Shown: piece after piece, positions 1 through 11,771 of the stretch
Numbering within the stretch: the first letter of the stretch is position 1
How the letters are laid out: every line of letters starts with the position of its first letter
From: Pseudeuparius sepicola
Lineage: Eukaryota; Arthropoda; Insecta; Coleoptera; Anthribidae
Length of the DNA stretch: 64,000 bases
Assembly: GCA_963920635.1 (NCBI GenBank)
Contig: OY987303.1
Location: forward strand, 48,669,223-48,733,222
Direction: 5' to 3'
Notes under the pieces: model-generated
Database searches by the model: none
What the model was told of the DNA's origin: nothing
Seen by the model: only the letters and a program-made list of their open reading frames with translations
Position numbers and translations under genes: made by a program

Positions 1-385
1 AAAAAATCTTGTCTTTCATATACAATAATAATAATAATTCTCACCCTCACAATACTGCAAATTAGAAGAAGCAACTGAATGCTTGTGCGATAGGGAGGTC
101 AATTACTATTATTTTGTCTTCGTCGCCATTTGCGGCTAGGCCCGCTAGAACTAGGACAGCATTCACTAGGTACTACGGAAAACCCTACAAAATCGTAGTA
201 ATGGCAGTGAGTGTAGGACAATAATTAGTATATCACACTATAGGTATTAAGCTATCAAAGAGCAATACCGTGAATCCACAATTTGCCCAGAGCTCTTGGC
301 CATCAGCGTTGTTTTCCTATAAAGACATGTGCAAGTGCATGCCACTACCTCGATTCGAACCAAGGTCGACCGGAGACAGAAAGGC
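1..385 (+). repeat. Penelope-like element 5' fragment (plus copy)
   Basis: This stretch is the inverted partner of 63680-64000. The two share the opening CTCACCCTCACAA, the block AGAAGCAACTGAATGCTTGT, the words CCGTG.ATCCACAATTTG, and CCTCGATTCGAA.CAAGGT near 350-370. At the right edge the same sequence runs directly into a Penelope-type reverse-transcriptase reading frame. I therefore read it as the 5'/N-terminal part of such an element in plus orientation. No open frame survives here. A shorter, internally deleted copy lies at 16864-16931. Confidence 0.7.
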
Positions 386-760
386 AGTCTAAATAGTTAA
401 ATAATTAAATACCTCTATGGCCAAAAATAAGAAAAAAATTGCTTACAACGGCGAGATAAGTGGTTTTTTCGCCAGTACTTTTTACATAAATTGTAATCTT
501 CGGCTTCGGCCCACAAATTCGCAGCTGTTTGGAGAAACTTTTCACTCCCGCATTCGGCTTGCCTCTGCCGCGGCTTCGAAGCTTGTTATTAATTAATGGG
601 GCACTCTACATCTGAAATCGCAAAGTCGGGACCACATTTTCAGGTCTGCATAGCATTCCAGCTGCTTGGTACAAAAGTTAAGTGTCGTAGGTAAAATCAA
701 AAAGTGACGAAAATGTTATTGATAATTTTTTCGAAAACGCTAATTTATCTAGAAAGATCG
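386..760. other. anonymous sequence
   Basis: No gene is seen. A modestly CpG-containing patch at about 470-600 has no open frame and no clear promoter motif. Confidence 0.4.
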
Positions 761-853
761 CAAGTACAAATTGGTCTCTTTATTTTCCGATAAAATCCCG
801 AGAGCTAAGCGAAGCGAAGCTCTAGGAAAATAAAAGGCAAATTTGTACGAGTG
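761..853. repeat. imperfect hairpin
   Basis: GTACAAATT followed by TTTATTTTCC on the left pairs with GGAAAATAAA and AATTTGTAC on the right. The loop contains AGAGCTAAGCG / CGAAGCTCT, itself self-complementary. Weaker pairing may continue outward to about 700 and 925, suggesting a decayed miniature inverted-repeat element. Confidence 0.45.
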
Positions 854-2248
854 ATTTTGCTTAAAGACAAAATAGATCTTGAGGAAATAAATTTATCAAG
901 AAAAAATTCCGGCACTGGTATTTTTGTTGAGAATATTTCACGAATACGATTTATTTATTATTTTTTGCATACTTAAATCTCCAAACCGATGCATTTTAAA
1001 CCAGTTTACTGGTCTGAATAATCTCGAAAGTAACCGCTTCGATTGGGGATTCCGAGCTGTCCGAGTAAACAAACATGCCGCTTGGATTTTTAACCTTTTT
1101 AACACTTTTTAAAGAAATGGCTCGTGGCATATGGGACAAAATATGTTAAAACTGTTTTATCGCTTCGCAATAACTCCCCAGGGCATTTATCGCAGGGGGC
1201 AGGGTTATTTCGTTAATAAAGAAGCTGCTTTATAATAGTAGTGAAATAATACACACAAAAATCGAGGCCCTATCGTATAACTTTGTTTCTTTACAATAGA
1301 AGACTCTGTAATAGTAGGTTTATTCCAATATTTCACAAACATCTTAAACTATATATAAAAAACTCAGAATACTTCAAAGTAGATAAAATATTCAAGAAAC
1401 AACCACATGCTAATGCGGGGGAAAGGATTGCAATTACTATTGTATAATGGCTTCAAGCCTGAGTTCTGCACAATGTGACAAACATTACTGTTTAGAACGC
1501 TTTTTCTCTGTCCATCACTGCAAAAGATCAAGATTAGACAGTTCGTTTATATTTATAGCAACATTATTTTTGTTCTCCCAATATAGCATGGCTTACTACT
1601 CCTACGAACGCTTACTACTGCTACATCCACGTTTGCTTCTCGTTGGAGTCTAGGCGTATTGATGGATGGAAGCAACCTAGCTGTCAAGAAAGGTTAAAAA
1701 AAGGAATTCGGCACCTATTTGTTTATATGTGTTTATACTGGAAAATTAATATTGCAGTTGTACCACTTTCTGTTTGCGAGTGGGATGTCAGATCAAAAGA
1801 CCAAATAATAAATATATGAAATGGAACTGGGACTCGCATTGCTACAATAACCTCGTTAAAAGTTGTTATTGCGCGATACGTCCAAATCGTATATTGCAAA
1901 TAAAAAGTTATATGAAGTCAGAAATGCAGCTATACCTATACCTATAGGTAGTTAATCGAAAAACCTATATGACTATAAATCGTTCGACGTGACGACTTTT
2001 ATTATAAATTCAGCTCCTATGTTATTTGCACAAAGGATGTATATCTTCCACCGATTGTGTAAATTCAAAACTATAATAGTGCTTTTAACAGCACAATATC
2101 GTAGCGAAGAATACCGATACCGGTTTTAAATGAATTCTTATTTTAGTATTATTATTTATTATCACTAATGATTTTTCTGTCAGCGTCACCTAATCGTCTT
2201 AATATGTTTAGAAACAGTTTCAATTTTCCACTCTTGTTCGATACTTAA
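854..2248. other. anonymous AT-rich sequence
   Basis: No supported gene. The short open frames here (62 and 68 codons) have no recognisable motif and are compatible with chance. A small CTATACC repeat lies at about 1931-1950. Confidence 0.4.
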
Positions 2249-3025
2249 TACGGTGTCCCCGGATTGAGTTCACATAAGGTGTAAATAACAAAAAAATTTC
2301 GAGGTGAAATTTGACCTTCTGGGGATCAGCCCTGCTTGGTTTGAAAATAATTTGTGACATAATTTTGATTTCGAAAAATCACGTGAAGAAACTAATTTTC
2401 CACATCAGTAAAGTGCCCTTTTTGTAGGTTTTACTAAAAAATCTTATCAAGGAAACTTGTTCAGAATGAGAAGCTGAAGAGGTTCGCGAAATTTCGAAAG
2501 TCTAGGTCTACTTTGATTTTTTGGCATTTTCCCACTTTTTTAGAAAAGTGCCCTTTTGTTGGTTTTACGGCAAAATTTTAACAGGAAACCTTGTTCACAA
2601 TGAAAAACTGTATAGGTTTGAAAAATTTTGAAAGCCTACGCAGACTGATTTTTTCTGCTAAAAAATTAAAAAGCACAAAAATCAAAGTAGACCTAGGGTT
2701 TTAAAAATTTTCACACCTATGCAGTGTTTCATTGTAAACAAGTTTTCTTAATAACATTTTGCCGTAAAGCCTACAAAAAGGGCACTTTCTAAAAAAAAAG
2801 TGGGAAAATGCCAAAAAATCAAAGTAGACCTGGACTTTCGAAATTTCGCGAACCTCTTCAGCTTCTCATTCTGAACAAGTTTCCTTGATAAGATTTTTTT
2901 GTAAAACCTACAAAAAGGGCACTTTACTGATGTGGAAAATTAGTTTCTTCTTAGCTTCCAGAAGCTCAAATTTCGACTCAAAATTTTTTACGACTTATGT
3001 GAACTCAATTCAGAGACACACTGTA
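2249..3025. mobile_element. palindromic fold-back element FB-1
   Basis: The left end TACGGTGTCCCCGGATTGAG is the reverse complement of the right end (CTCAATTCAGAGACACACTGTA) apart from a few mismatches, and TA lies at both ends. Pairing continues almost to the centre near 2660, so almost the whole 777 bp is one palindrome. Each arm contains two diverged tandem sub-repeats of about 135 bp, beginning AGTGCCCTTTT at about 2412 and 2547. No coding capacity. It shares the block GGGATCAGCCCTGCTTGG with 43626-44539 and a similar block with 26367-27053. Confidence 0.85.
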
Positions 3026-3426
3026 TATAGATAACTCTAAATTACAAATTACCTTTGGCATTTGAATACTCTCAATTTGCCTGGACTGAAATTGGTTATA
3101 AGTAAAGGGTGTCAACTTGAGGGAAAATCTTGTAGAAAAACCTCTTTTCATAAACTATGTTCACTAGCCGCGAATTAAAGTTCCACCGTTCATTTTTGTA
3201 TTCAAATCTAAAGTTGACGAGCGGTTTTTTTTATTATATTTTCCACCGAATTAACATCTCAGTATATCTACCTATGGAACCGTCATCACAACTGAAATGA
3301 TCCATGATAAATATATAAATATCTATACAAAGTTCATGCATGGCCCATGGGATCGCGGCAGCACGACTATGGTGATACTCGCCCTACGAAAAGCCGTTAA
3401 GAACTATTGATTAGCCGCCCCTGCTG
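3026..3426. other. anonymous flank of the pogo element
   Basis: No gene is seen. This is probably older sequence into which the pogo element at 3429 inserted. Confidence 0.4.
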
Positions 3427-6101
3427 TAGGGTAGCCGGGGTGAATGGCGGCCCCCTAAGCACTTTTGTCGATTGTGGCTGCTACATGCAATAAAATGTAT
3501 CGGTATAGATAAAAATAAATAGAGCATACATTGGTGGAACAAACAAATATAATTTTTAAGAAAAAAAAACGAACATAAAGTTTTTGTTACAATTTAAAAA
3601 AAACTCTTCACTGGCCGAAATTAACCGCATCTTGGGGGTAATTGCGGACACATTAAAAATCACTCGCAGTGGTCACAAATGTAGTCCTTTTGTTCTTGAT
3701 TAGTGCATGCCTTGTGGGCCCATTGTCCACAGATTATACATCTCAACCAAATTTCATTTTTTCCGTACTCTCCGCACACAAGGCACACATCTTCAGTTAT
3801 TTCATTTTCGCTTTCATCAGAACTGAATTCTTCAGAGGTTTCATTGTCCCGTTCTGTTAATTTCTTCTGCGATTTACATATTCTATTAAGCCGTGGTGTA
3901 AGAGTTACTCTTTTCATTTCAATATCATCAGGAAAAACATTTTTTGGTAGTTCACCTTCTGCGACTAAAACACGTTTTACCAACTTTGCTTTTCCATAAT
4001 TTCTTACTTTTGGAGTTTTCTGTTTTTTTAGTTTCTTGCGTTCTCTCTCCTCTAGTTGTTCTTTAAGAGGAGTCGACGTGAATATTTCGGAATGTTGCTT
4101 TTTCCTATTTGTAGTGGTCATTTTTGGCAAAACAACCTTACTGGATGAGGACACATTTAGGATATCTTGAAAGGAAACATGTTTTTTTGAGCTGCATTAT
4201 CGTCAGTTTCAACTCTCATGAAATCATTTTGGGTAGGTTCTGTAGAGTCGATTTCGAGGTCAATTTGATCAGAGGCTTGGGTAGGTTCTGTAGAGTCATT
4301 TTGGTCAGAGGCTCGGGTAGGTCCCATAGAGTCATTTTGATCAGAGGTTCTGGAGTCATTCCGGTTAGGTGTGAAGTCATGCTCATGAGATGTAGTGGCA
4401 ACCTGTTGTCTAGATGATTCTCGAAGAGCCATTATATTTTCAGCAGGCAAAAAGTCCTCCTCTGAGAAAATATCAGGATTTATCGGAAATATGCCCGTAG
4501 CCTCGAATCCTTTGATTGCTTTCTCCAGTGTAGCCACCCTACTGTAGGCCTTGTTGAATAATTCGGCAAGATTTTGCGTAGCGATTTTTTCTCCGGGGTG
4601 GGTCTTCAAAAACTTGTCACATTCAAAGTTGTACGCTGTTTTCAATGGTTTATAAAATGTGACATCTAATGGCTGGGTACGGTGAGAACTGTGAGGTGGT
4701 ATTGTCAGGATTACTATTCCGTTTTGCTTACAGAACTCATATGCTTTCAAGGAGCAATGGCTAATGTGGTTGTCAATTATCAATAGGACAGGGTCATTTT
4801 TTGTCGATTTTACAAATCGTTGAAAATGGTTGAGCCAGTCGACAAATAAAACTTCATTTATCCAACCATTAGAAGAACATGCATATGCACCCCCAGGAGG
4901 TCCATTCCTCTTCAACTGTGGGTCCATCCTTTGTCGTGCATATATGAACAGCGGAGGGACATAAATTCCCGAGGCACTGAAACAGCACATGACAGTAGTA
5001 GTTTTTCCTCTTTCTGCACTTGTGGCAAAGCCCACTCTTCTTTGTCCCTTCTGAGCTAGAATTTTGTGTGATACTTGAACATTAGTAATGCCCGTCTCAT
5101 CTGCATTGAAAATACGGGCTGGGATAAATTTGTGCTTTTCCATAAGACTGTTTAGTTTAGAAAAAAATATGGTCACTTCTTCTTTGTTGAAAGCTGTCAA
5201 TCTATTTATACTGGTAGCTTGGGGTTTTCTTATTGAAATTTCGGGATTTCTTCTTAGAAATCGCTCTATCCAATCTCTTCCAGCAGCTTTGTTCGCCTGT
5301 ACGAAGGGATGCTGTATATTGTTTTTTTCTGCATAGTTGAATGCGCATTGCCTTATCTCATGAGTAGTTATGCCATACAATATTTTGGACAGCCTAATTA
5401 TTTCTTCAACAAGCTCTTTCTCCTCGTCTGATGAAAATACTGGTTTCCGTCCTAATACTGCTCCTGAAGTATTTCCGTTCTTCAGGCGATCCTGGAGAGT
5501 GGATCGTGGAATTCCAAATCTTACACTAACTCCTCTTACACTTCTCCCTTCCTGAATGGCATTTACGGCTGCAGTCATATTTTCAGAAGACCAGGAGGCT
5601 TTCTTCGAAGTTCGGATATATTTTTTCGGCATCTGAAATTGAAAGGTTGATTAAATAGTACGGTTTATATTATATGATGGTAATACCGGCCATGGCCGCC
5701 ATTGCTCCCGAATGCGTGGCCGGTATTACCCCATTTCAAAGCATTTCAAAAACGACCGTTAGTATTATAAATGCAAAAGGGTTAGGTTGGAATTTGTCTA
5801 ATTTTTCTAATACACACACTCCTAACTACAGTTTGAATAAATAATATTAATGTAGTTTCATACAAGGGGTCTTGTACATACCTTCAAAATTATTATTCCC
5901 TTATAAAAACTAGGATGTTGTCAGATTTTTATAAATAATTTGCGAAACACTTGTCGTACGACTTCGGCAACTCGAACATATATGATGCGAGCGAGCCTAG
6001 CGACATCTAGATTCAGGTGGCAGATCCATACGTTTAGCAATGTAGAAATCATTTGATGTCCGGAATTACCCGCATGGCCGGAATTCACCCCGGCTACCCT
6101 A
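3427..6101 (-). mobile_element. pogo/Tigger-like DNA transposon, nearly intact
   Basis: The element proper is 3429-6099 (2671 bp). Its TIR GGGTAGCCGGGGTGAAT is perfect over 17 bp at both ends, and it is flanked by the TA duplications at 3427-3428 and 6100-6101 expected for the Tc1/mariner/pogo superfamily. Inside each end are extra copies of a GGTAATNCCGGCC-like motif (about 3640-3650, 5680-5730 and 6060-6080). These include a local palindrome at 5678-5730 and are candidate transposase-binding sites. The only large coding region runs on the minus strand and has one frameshift. Perfect TIRs and a nearly clean frame indicate recent insertion. Confidence 0.93.
3660..5632 (-). pseudogene. pogo-like DDE transposase with C-terminal PHD finger, one frameshift
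   Basis: This is the transposase of the surrounding element. The start at 5632 (MPKKYIRTSKK) opens directly onto an N-terminal Psq-type helix-turn-helix (about residues 12-52), followed by a CENP-B-like DNA-binding region to about 135. The DDE_1 catalytic core is complete: D178 in FNADETG, D287 in LLIIDNHISH and D323 in TQPLDV, i.e. DD35D. Residues of about 430-470 form an Asp/Asn/Ser-rich run of imperfect repeats. The first frame stops at 4157-4159. The next frame is open across this stop and continues to 3660, ending in a PHD finger with the C4HC3 order CLVC...CIIC...H..C...CDHC. The two frames fit one protein of roughly 650 residues if one base changes in the A7 run at about 4181-4187 (minus strand). 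That run is either a real inactivating indel or an assembly error. A slippage site is less likely because no pseudoknot is evident. Confidence 0.92.
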
Positions 6102-6895
6102 TACTGTGAATAATTCTAATCTCGATTTTACAAGCATTTCCGCGATAACATAACTGGGACCCTTTAACTTTGATTTCATATTGACAAGTATTGTATCAAA
6201 CGAATTTAAAAAATCATAGAAATTTTAATACCTTAGCCAACAAAAATACTGATGTTCGTCGTTTAATACTTTTTCCATTACATTCTTCTATCATTGCAAG
6301 AAAAGGATATAACGGGAGCACGTAGCACCTCTCCAATTCTGCTTTTGTCCAAATCCAAATTCAATATATATCTTTTAATAAAACGCGCCAGCAAAAGGAA
6401 TTTAAATACGTTACGGGAACGATATTCGCGTCGAATTTTCCCATGTATAAAAGATGCCCGGAGATCGCTATAAATTCTGCAAAAACTTCTATCCCAGATC
6501 AAATGTCACGTGTTTATCGACGGGCCCACGATGGCTTCAGACGTTTAGACAGCGCCTTATTCTTGCCGGAATCAAATCTGCAAAGGCCGGATTATCCAAT
6601 ATCGGGAACTGCTCTCCGTTCTTCGATTTTCCCGTTTTATTTGTTAGGGATTTAAGTTTTAAGTTCCCGTCTCCGGTCGTGTTTGTCTTCTTGTATATGA
6701 CAAGCCGAAATATTATATTTTCTCCATAAAAGTCACGTACCACATTGGCATGTCCTGCTAAAAGGTTTGCCTCCACAATACATTCGGCGTATACGACCAA
6801 GTAGGCTTTTAGATTGCATAAAATATGGAAGGGACGCATAAGACCGGAAAAATGGAATATAAGAGTTTGTTTAAAATGGATAACAAGTACCTACA
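6102..6895. other. anonymous sequence
   Basis: No supported gene. Open frames of 70-100 codons on both strands overlap each other and carry no recognised motif. Confidence 0.4.
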
Positions 6896-7290
6896 GGGTG
6901 TTCCAAACTCGAGGCCCCAGGTTTATTATAGGCAAATAAAAACAGCCGGTAAAAATTTGACTTTTGGGTTTCTTGTAGGACCATTCAAGATTGCTTTTGG
7001 GCCAAAAAGATAGTTTTTAGGAATGGGAAATATAAATAACGTCATTAAATATATTTTTCCTAGTTCCATACCTGTTTCTCTTTATATTTGGCAAGAGCAC
7101 GTTTTTCTATTTTTTTTTATTTGCAAAAATATGAAAAATACGACATGGTATTTTTTTTATGAAAATCGAGTTAGCCTTGACTTATGAAGGTATATTTTTG
7201 ACAGAAACAATTGACAGATGCTCGGACAGATGCATTATGGAAAAAGTATTAAAATTTTATTAATTATAAAAATATAACTGTATGAACGCC

Positions 7291-7441
7291 TTTTTAAGCC
7301 ATTTATCCCAATCCATTTGTTTCCAAACTCATTATTTATAAATTCTTTTACAATGTTGGCTTTGTGTGGTGGAGCTCGGCCGTGTTGGAACCACATGATT
7401 CTTCTCAAATGCAATGGCACATTTTTCATGAGAACTGGCAA
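7291..7441 (-). pseudogene. inverted transposase fragment
   Basis: Translates on the minus strand to PVLMKNVPLHLRRIMWFQH, then PPHKANIVKEF and NKWIGING. This parallels the segment around the second catalytic Asp in the plus-strand relic at 8280-8430. The catalytic-region D of FQHDGAP reads as G.. (FQHGRAPPH), so this copy has lost the residue. It runs directly into sequence equivalent to 8774 onward, marking an internal deletion. Confidence 0.8.
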
Positions 7442-7667
7442 CTGTTATTACGAAAATTAGAGATTATATTCGTGAATCAAATTAGGCTTGGCTAGATCGG
7501 GTATCCATGGAAAACAATTGACAGTTGATAATGTATTATTCTTACCAGTCACAATTGAAATACCTTCCTTCTCTTGACATTTAATAATTTTATCCAGTCA
7601 TTGAACGTAAAACTTCAATAATGGTAACACACAATGAAAAAGTTTATATGTTATTAATTATTAGTCT

Positions 7668-8635
7668 ATGGAGAAGCTAAAAAATGCTAGAAGAGCCTTC
7701 AGAATTTATAGGGAGAAATATCCTGATTACAAAATGTATATTCGATTAGAAAAAACTTAAGAGAGAACCAAAATGCTTTTTCTACCCGCAAAGGCAAATC
7801 AATTAGAAGAATAGTTCGCAACAACGATGCAACAGTCCAAGTGTTACGATATTTTGACGATTACCGGAGAAACTGAATTAGACAAGCTAGTAGATAGAGA
7901 ATTAAATTTGAAGAAGTCGTCCATATAACGAATTATGAGAAAAAACAATTATCAGAAGATTTGGGAGAGGCAAATAAAGAAAAAAGGTTTGATTATATTT
8001 CTGAAATCATGGTGGTGACCGAGATTGTTGCCAAGCTTATTTTCAGACATATACTTTGGAGAGACGAAAGTCGTTTTGTTAGTAATGGCTTACCTAACCC
8101 TAAAAACGAACATTATTGGTTCACTGAAAATCCTCATATTGTCAATCCAATTCGGAATCAGGGACACTTCGGCATTAATGTATGGTGTGGCATAATAATT
8201 GGTCATCATTTAGTTGGGCCATATTTTTACGAAGGAGTTTTAACTGGAATAACATACCTACAATTTTTGCAACAACAGCTGCCAGTTCTCATGGAAAATG
8301 CACCATTGCAGTTAAGAACCATATGGTTTCAACACGACGGAGCTCCAGAACACAAGGCCAACATTGTAAAAGAATTTCTAAATGATGAGTTTGAAAACAA
8401 ATGGCTTGGAATAAATGGTCCCATAAAACGGCCAGGAAAGTCGCCAGATTTACATTTATGGGGATTTCTCTAAAACATTGTTTAGAAAACTCCATCTCGG
8501 AATATTGATCATTTAGTAGAAAAAATAGAAGATGCCTGTCGGCAAATAACACCAGATATACTTAAGACAGAAGTTGGACGCAGTCTAGACTTATGATTAT
8601 TAAAAGAAGGTAGTCACATTGAAAATTATTTATAA
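7668..8635 (+). pseudogene. Tc1/mariner-class transposase relic (DUF4817-type family)
   Basis: The open part (7961-8473, 170 codons) holds LWRDESRF (first catalytic Asp), then NVWCGIIIGHHLVGPYFYEG and IWFQHDGAPEHKAN (second Asp). These motifs belong to the insect transposases with an N-terminal DUF4817-like helix-turn-helix. Upstream, frames with several stops still show family words (about 7668-7960). Where family members have a third acidic residue in a DFFLWG-like motif, this copy reads SPDLHLWGFL and the Asp segment is deleted. After a frameshift the usual C-terminus continues (PSRNIDHLVEKIEDACRQIT) to about 8635. It is inactive: internal stops, a frameshift and a lost third catalytic residue. 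Confidence 0.9.
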
Positions 8636-9240
8636 GTAAGAACCTACCTAGAATTTATTTTTATATTGTTGGTTTTTGTTTTTCGCTAAAATTTTTAGGT
8701 TTTTAAATATAATCGTTGAGTGTTTCATTCAACGATATAATACATAATAAGTGTTTATAATAACAGTTTTTCTTAAAAAGCCGTTCGTACTATTTTTATA
8801 ACTAGTAATAATATTTTAATACTTTTTCCATAATGCATCTATGTGTCCGAGCATCTGTCAATTGTTTCTGTCAAAAATATACCTTCAGAACTCGATTTTC
8901 ATTAAAAAAATACCATAGCATATTTTTCATATTTTTACAAATAATAGGCATACAACTTTTTAATGAAACAAGATACCAAAAAAATATTTAGGAAAGTTTA
9001 TCAGAAAAACGTGTTCTTTCCAAATATAAAGAGAAACAGGTATGGTCCTGGGAAAAATTTATTTGATGACGTCATCACCTATATTTCCCAAATTCCCAAA
9101 AACTAAAAAACTATCTTTTTGGACCAAAAGTAAGCTTGAATGGTACTACAAGTCACGAGTCAAATTTTTACTGGCTGTTTTTGTTTGCCTATAATAACCC
9201 TGTGGCGTCGAGTTTGGGAGACCTTTTACAATCCATAATA

Positions 9241-9825
9241 TACAGGGTGTCCCAAAAATCAAAATCATCCCATGGAGGACTGATCAGTCAGCTCATGACT
9301 GAACCGAATATCGGAATATAACTAGTAAAAAATCGTTCGTTTTTGAGATATTGGCACTTTATGAATTTCGTGAAAATCTTCATCTTACATCAGTTATTCG
9401 AGTGCCACAGCTACACAATACCAGTTTTTGTTACGCAACCCTGACTAGCCCTGCTATTCATATCATAGTTCAAAATAAAACTAATAGTGTACCTTAAGAA
9501 AAAGACATTTTTGCTCGATTCAGGAATTATTTTTTAGCTGAATTCGACTCTTCGTACAATAAAACAATTAACCACGCTAACCTCGCAAGTTATTTTAAAG
9601 AATTTCTAGCTTAGTGTAGTTTTTAAAAAAGATATTCCTATTTTAAATGTTAAACTAAATTGCCAGGTATTTATTCAAAACCAAACAAATCACAAATAAA
9701 AATCAAATAGTATGTTGCCAATATATTTCGAAAGATACTGACTGTAGTTATTTGCTGCATATCTCAATACTACTTAGGATTGCCAACAAAATAACAATGC
9801 TAATAGAATTAGAGAAATAAATCTG
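9241..9825. other. single TIR-like end and anonymous sequence
   Basis: TACAGGGTGTCCCAAAAATC at 9241 resembles the terminus of an insect mariner-like or miniature element, but no partner end is seen within the next 600 bp. The rest is anonymous, leading into the degenerate upstream part of the Penelope relic. Confidence 0.45.
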
Positions 9826-10323
9826 GTGGAGCGACCAGTAAATTTAATTATTCCTTATATTCCTGGACTATCAGATAAGCTAAAATGCATAGGCAATCGT
9901 TTTAATGTGAGAACAGTATTTAAAACCAAAAATACACTAAGGTCGATGCTAGTTAAAACGAAACCATTTAATGAGGTACAAAGTTCAAAAAATTGCATTT
10001 ATAAAATTCCTTGTGAATGTGGAAAGTTCTATTTTGGGGAGACTTGTAGGCCATTTAACGTTCGTTTAAAAGAACATAAAAATTAAATCAGGCAAAATCA
10101 AATTTCTAAGTCAAAAATATGTGAACATTCTTTTAATAACAATCATAGGATATTGTGGGATAGGTCCAAACCAATTCTCAAAGAAGAAGTAGGAAATAGA
10201 CGAAAAATTAAAGAATCTGCATTTATTCTAGGAAATACGGACAACTGTGTTGCTGAATGTTCAGTGGAATTCAGTAAAACATTATTGCCACTGATTCAAA
10301 GAGAAGTTAGTATAGATAATTAG
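9826..10323 (+). pseudogene. Penelope-like element, GIY-YIG endonuclease end
   Basis: This is the 3' coding end of a Penelope-like retroelement, whose GIY-YIG endonuclease nicks target DNA. The first 86 codons include NCIYKIPCECGKFYFGETCR followed by FNVRLKEHK: the GIY-YIG pair is present as IYK...FYFGET with the expected Arg and EH downstream. One in-frame TAA at 10084-10086 interrupts it. The same frame then stays open to 10321-10323 with the expected tail (KICEHSFNNNHRILWDRSKP, later RRKIKESAFIL). No ATG precedes it. The frame enters from degenerate sequence upstream, so this is a 5'-truncated copy, the usual product of target-primed insertion. Confidence 0.88.
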
Positions 10324-11771
10324 ATAGAACACAGGGTACAATATCAGGCAGGTGGCTATGCTATTGTTTCTGTTGCCATGACATTTTAACCTGAAATTTA
10401 TTAATTTGTCACTTAACTTTGACGTGGCATGATCTTTGAGACAGAAGGAAGATTTATTCTCCGAAAGCTCAGAAAACAAATTTGTTGAAGTTATTTTTTG
10501 AGTTACACGTTTAATGTTTCGTTCATTCACTGTTAAGAATTATTTATGAATTTTCCAGGCAACTTGAAAAAATTGTCTTTCGATCAGATTGGTGGCGAAA
10601 AACCCAATTAAAAATTAAATGGATCTGTTTGCGCCACAAATAAATTTTAGAAAAAAATAACTACTTAGACAGTTTCAGATGAAATATTTTAAATATTTTC
10701 CATATATGAAAGCACGTGAAGTAAATGTCTATGGTTAAATGAACTTGTGGCAATCAGAATATGTATATGTGTATAATAAGTTAATAAGAAATTGTTCTAA
10801 ATCTATGCATAAAATCTCTACTTATTCCAACTTTGTGTGTCAGCTTTATAAAAACTTCAGCACTGGATATAAAAGACAGACTTTACTTATTTTCTAGTTT
10901 TCCGGTACTGAAATCAATCAATCTTATTGGAAGATTCTGAGGTAGCGGACTCCCCCCGAATTTCAACTTTTCACAGTCCTCAGAACCGATTTGGCGGAAA
11001 GAGTAGAGAATCGATTAAAATTTTAATTGCCGGGCGATTTCCGCCAGGATATAATGCCTGAAAGGGAGAAAGGAATGAAAGGTTGAGAGACCCTTAATAG
11101 CCAGAAACGAAAACTCAGCAAAGTGTTAACTTCATTATGTTAGCTTTTCTCAATATAGTAAATACTGAGAAGTTAGCCAGAATTATCCTAAGTGCAAATT
11201 GAAACTAGTTTATATCGTACGTTCGTGGCTATTCACATACTATACAGGGTGATCCAACTTTTAAAGGCAAAACTTTAGAAATCTATAGAAGACATGTTGT
11301 ATCGAAATCCTAAATGTTTTCGTTATACAGGGGGTCAAATTTCAATATTTTTTCAAGTTTTCTTTTATTTTTCCCAAAGGAAGACAAATTTGGTACAGTT
11401 TAGACAATCATTAAATACCTACTATAAATCAAAAATAATTCAGCTCTACTTCCACTTGTGCCAGAAATTTTATGCCTTTACTAAATTTCCCAAATCAATT
11501 CTAAGAAAAAACTATTCTCGACTTTTTTCGAAAAATATACCGTTTTTGAAAAATTCACTTTTGTGCGTTTTACTTTTTTTAGCAGAAGAAAATCTAAGCA
11601 GGTTGTAAGCCTGCCGTGGTTTCAGCACGGCCACAACTGGGCACTCCTCAAGTTGGTGGCGCTCCGAGTTCTGTACTTGTTTTACAAAGCAAACGCCGCC
11701 CAACCTTTTTTATGCTGTTCAAAGTGAGTTCATTTTTACCATATCGGTTGTTAATATTTCGTCGCCGATAT
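10324..11771. other. anonymous sequence with one TIR-like end
   Basis: No supported gene. TACAGGGTGATCCAACTTTT at about 11245 looks like a mobile-element end, but no partner was found. TTTTTTATGCTGTTCAAAGTG at about 11706 resembles the TIR of the 661-bp element at 27174-27834 and may be a fragment of that family. Confidence 0.4.

Larger units (their letters stand above)
6896..9225 (+). mobile_element. mariner-like element fused to its own inverted, deleted copy
   Basis: The ends are long inverted repeats. 6898-7290 matches the reverse complement of about 8775-9222, e.g. TTATTATAGGCAAA.AAAAAC at the tips and GACAGATGCTCGGACA.ATGCA inside. The left arm then continues into a minus-strand piece of the transposase (7291-7441). 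The left 545 bp is therefore an inverted copy of the element's 3' half with about 350 bp missing. The coding relic lies at 7668-8635. One end reads AGGGTGTTCCAAACTCG, as in many insect mariner-like elements. Confidence 0.85.

Noticed and set aside
340..385. B-box-like ATTCGAACC as a tRNA or SINE
   Set aside because: The same words occur in the Penelope copy at the right edge in the middle of its coding-side sequence, so the match belongs to that element; no A box or tRNA fold is present.
4150..4195. Programmed frameshifting in the pogo transposase
   Set aside because: An A7 run alone is more simply an indel or sequencing error; no stimulatory structure is evident and the family is not known to use frameshifting.
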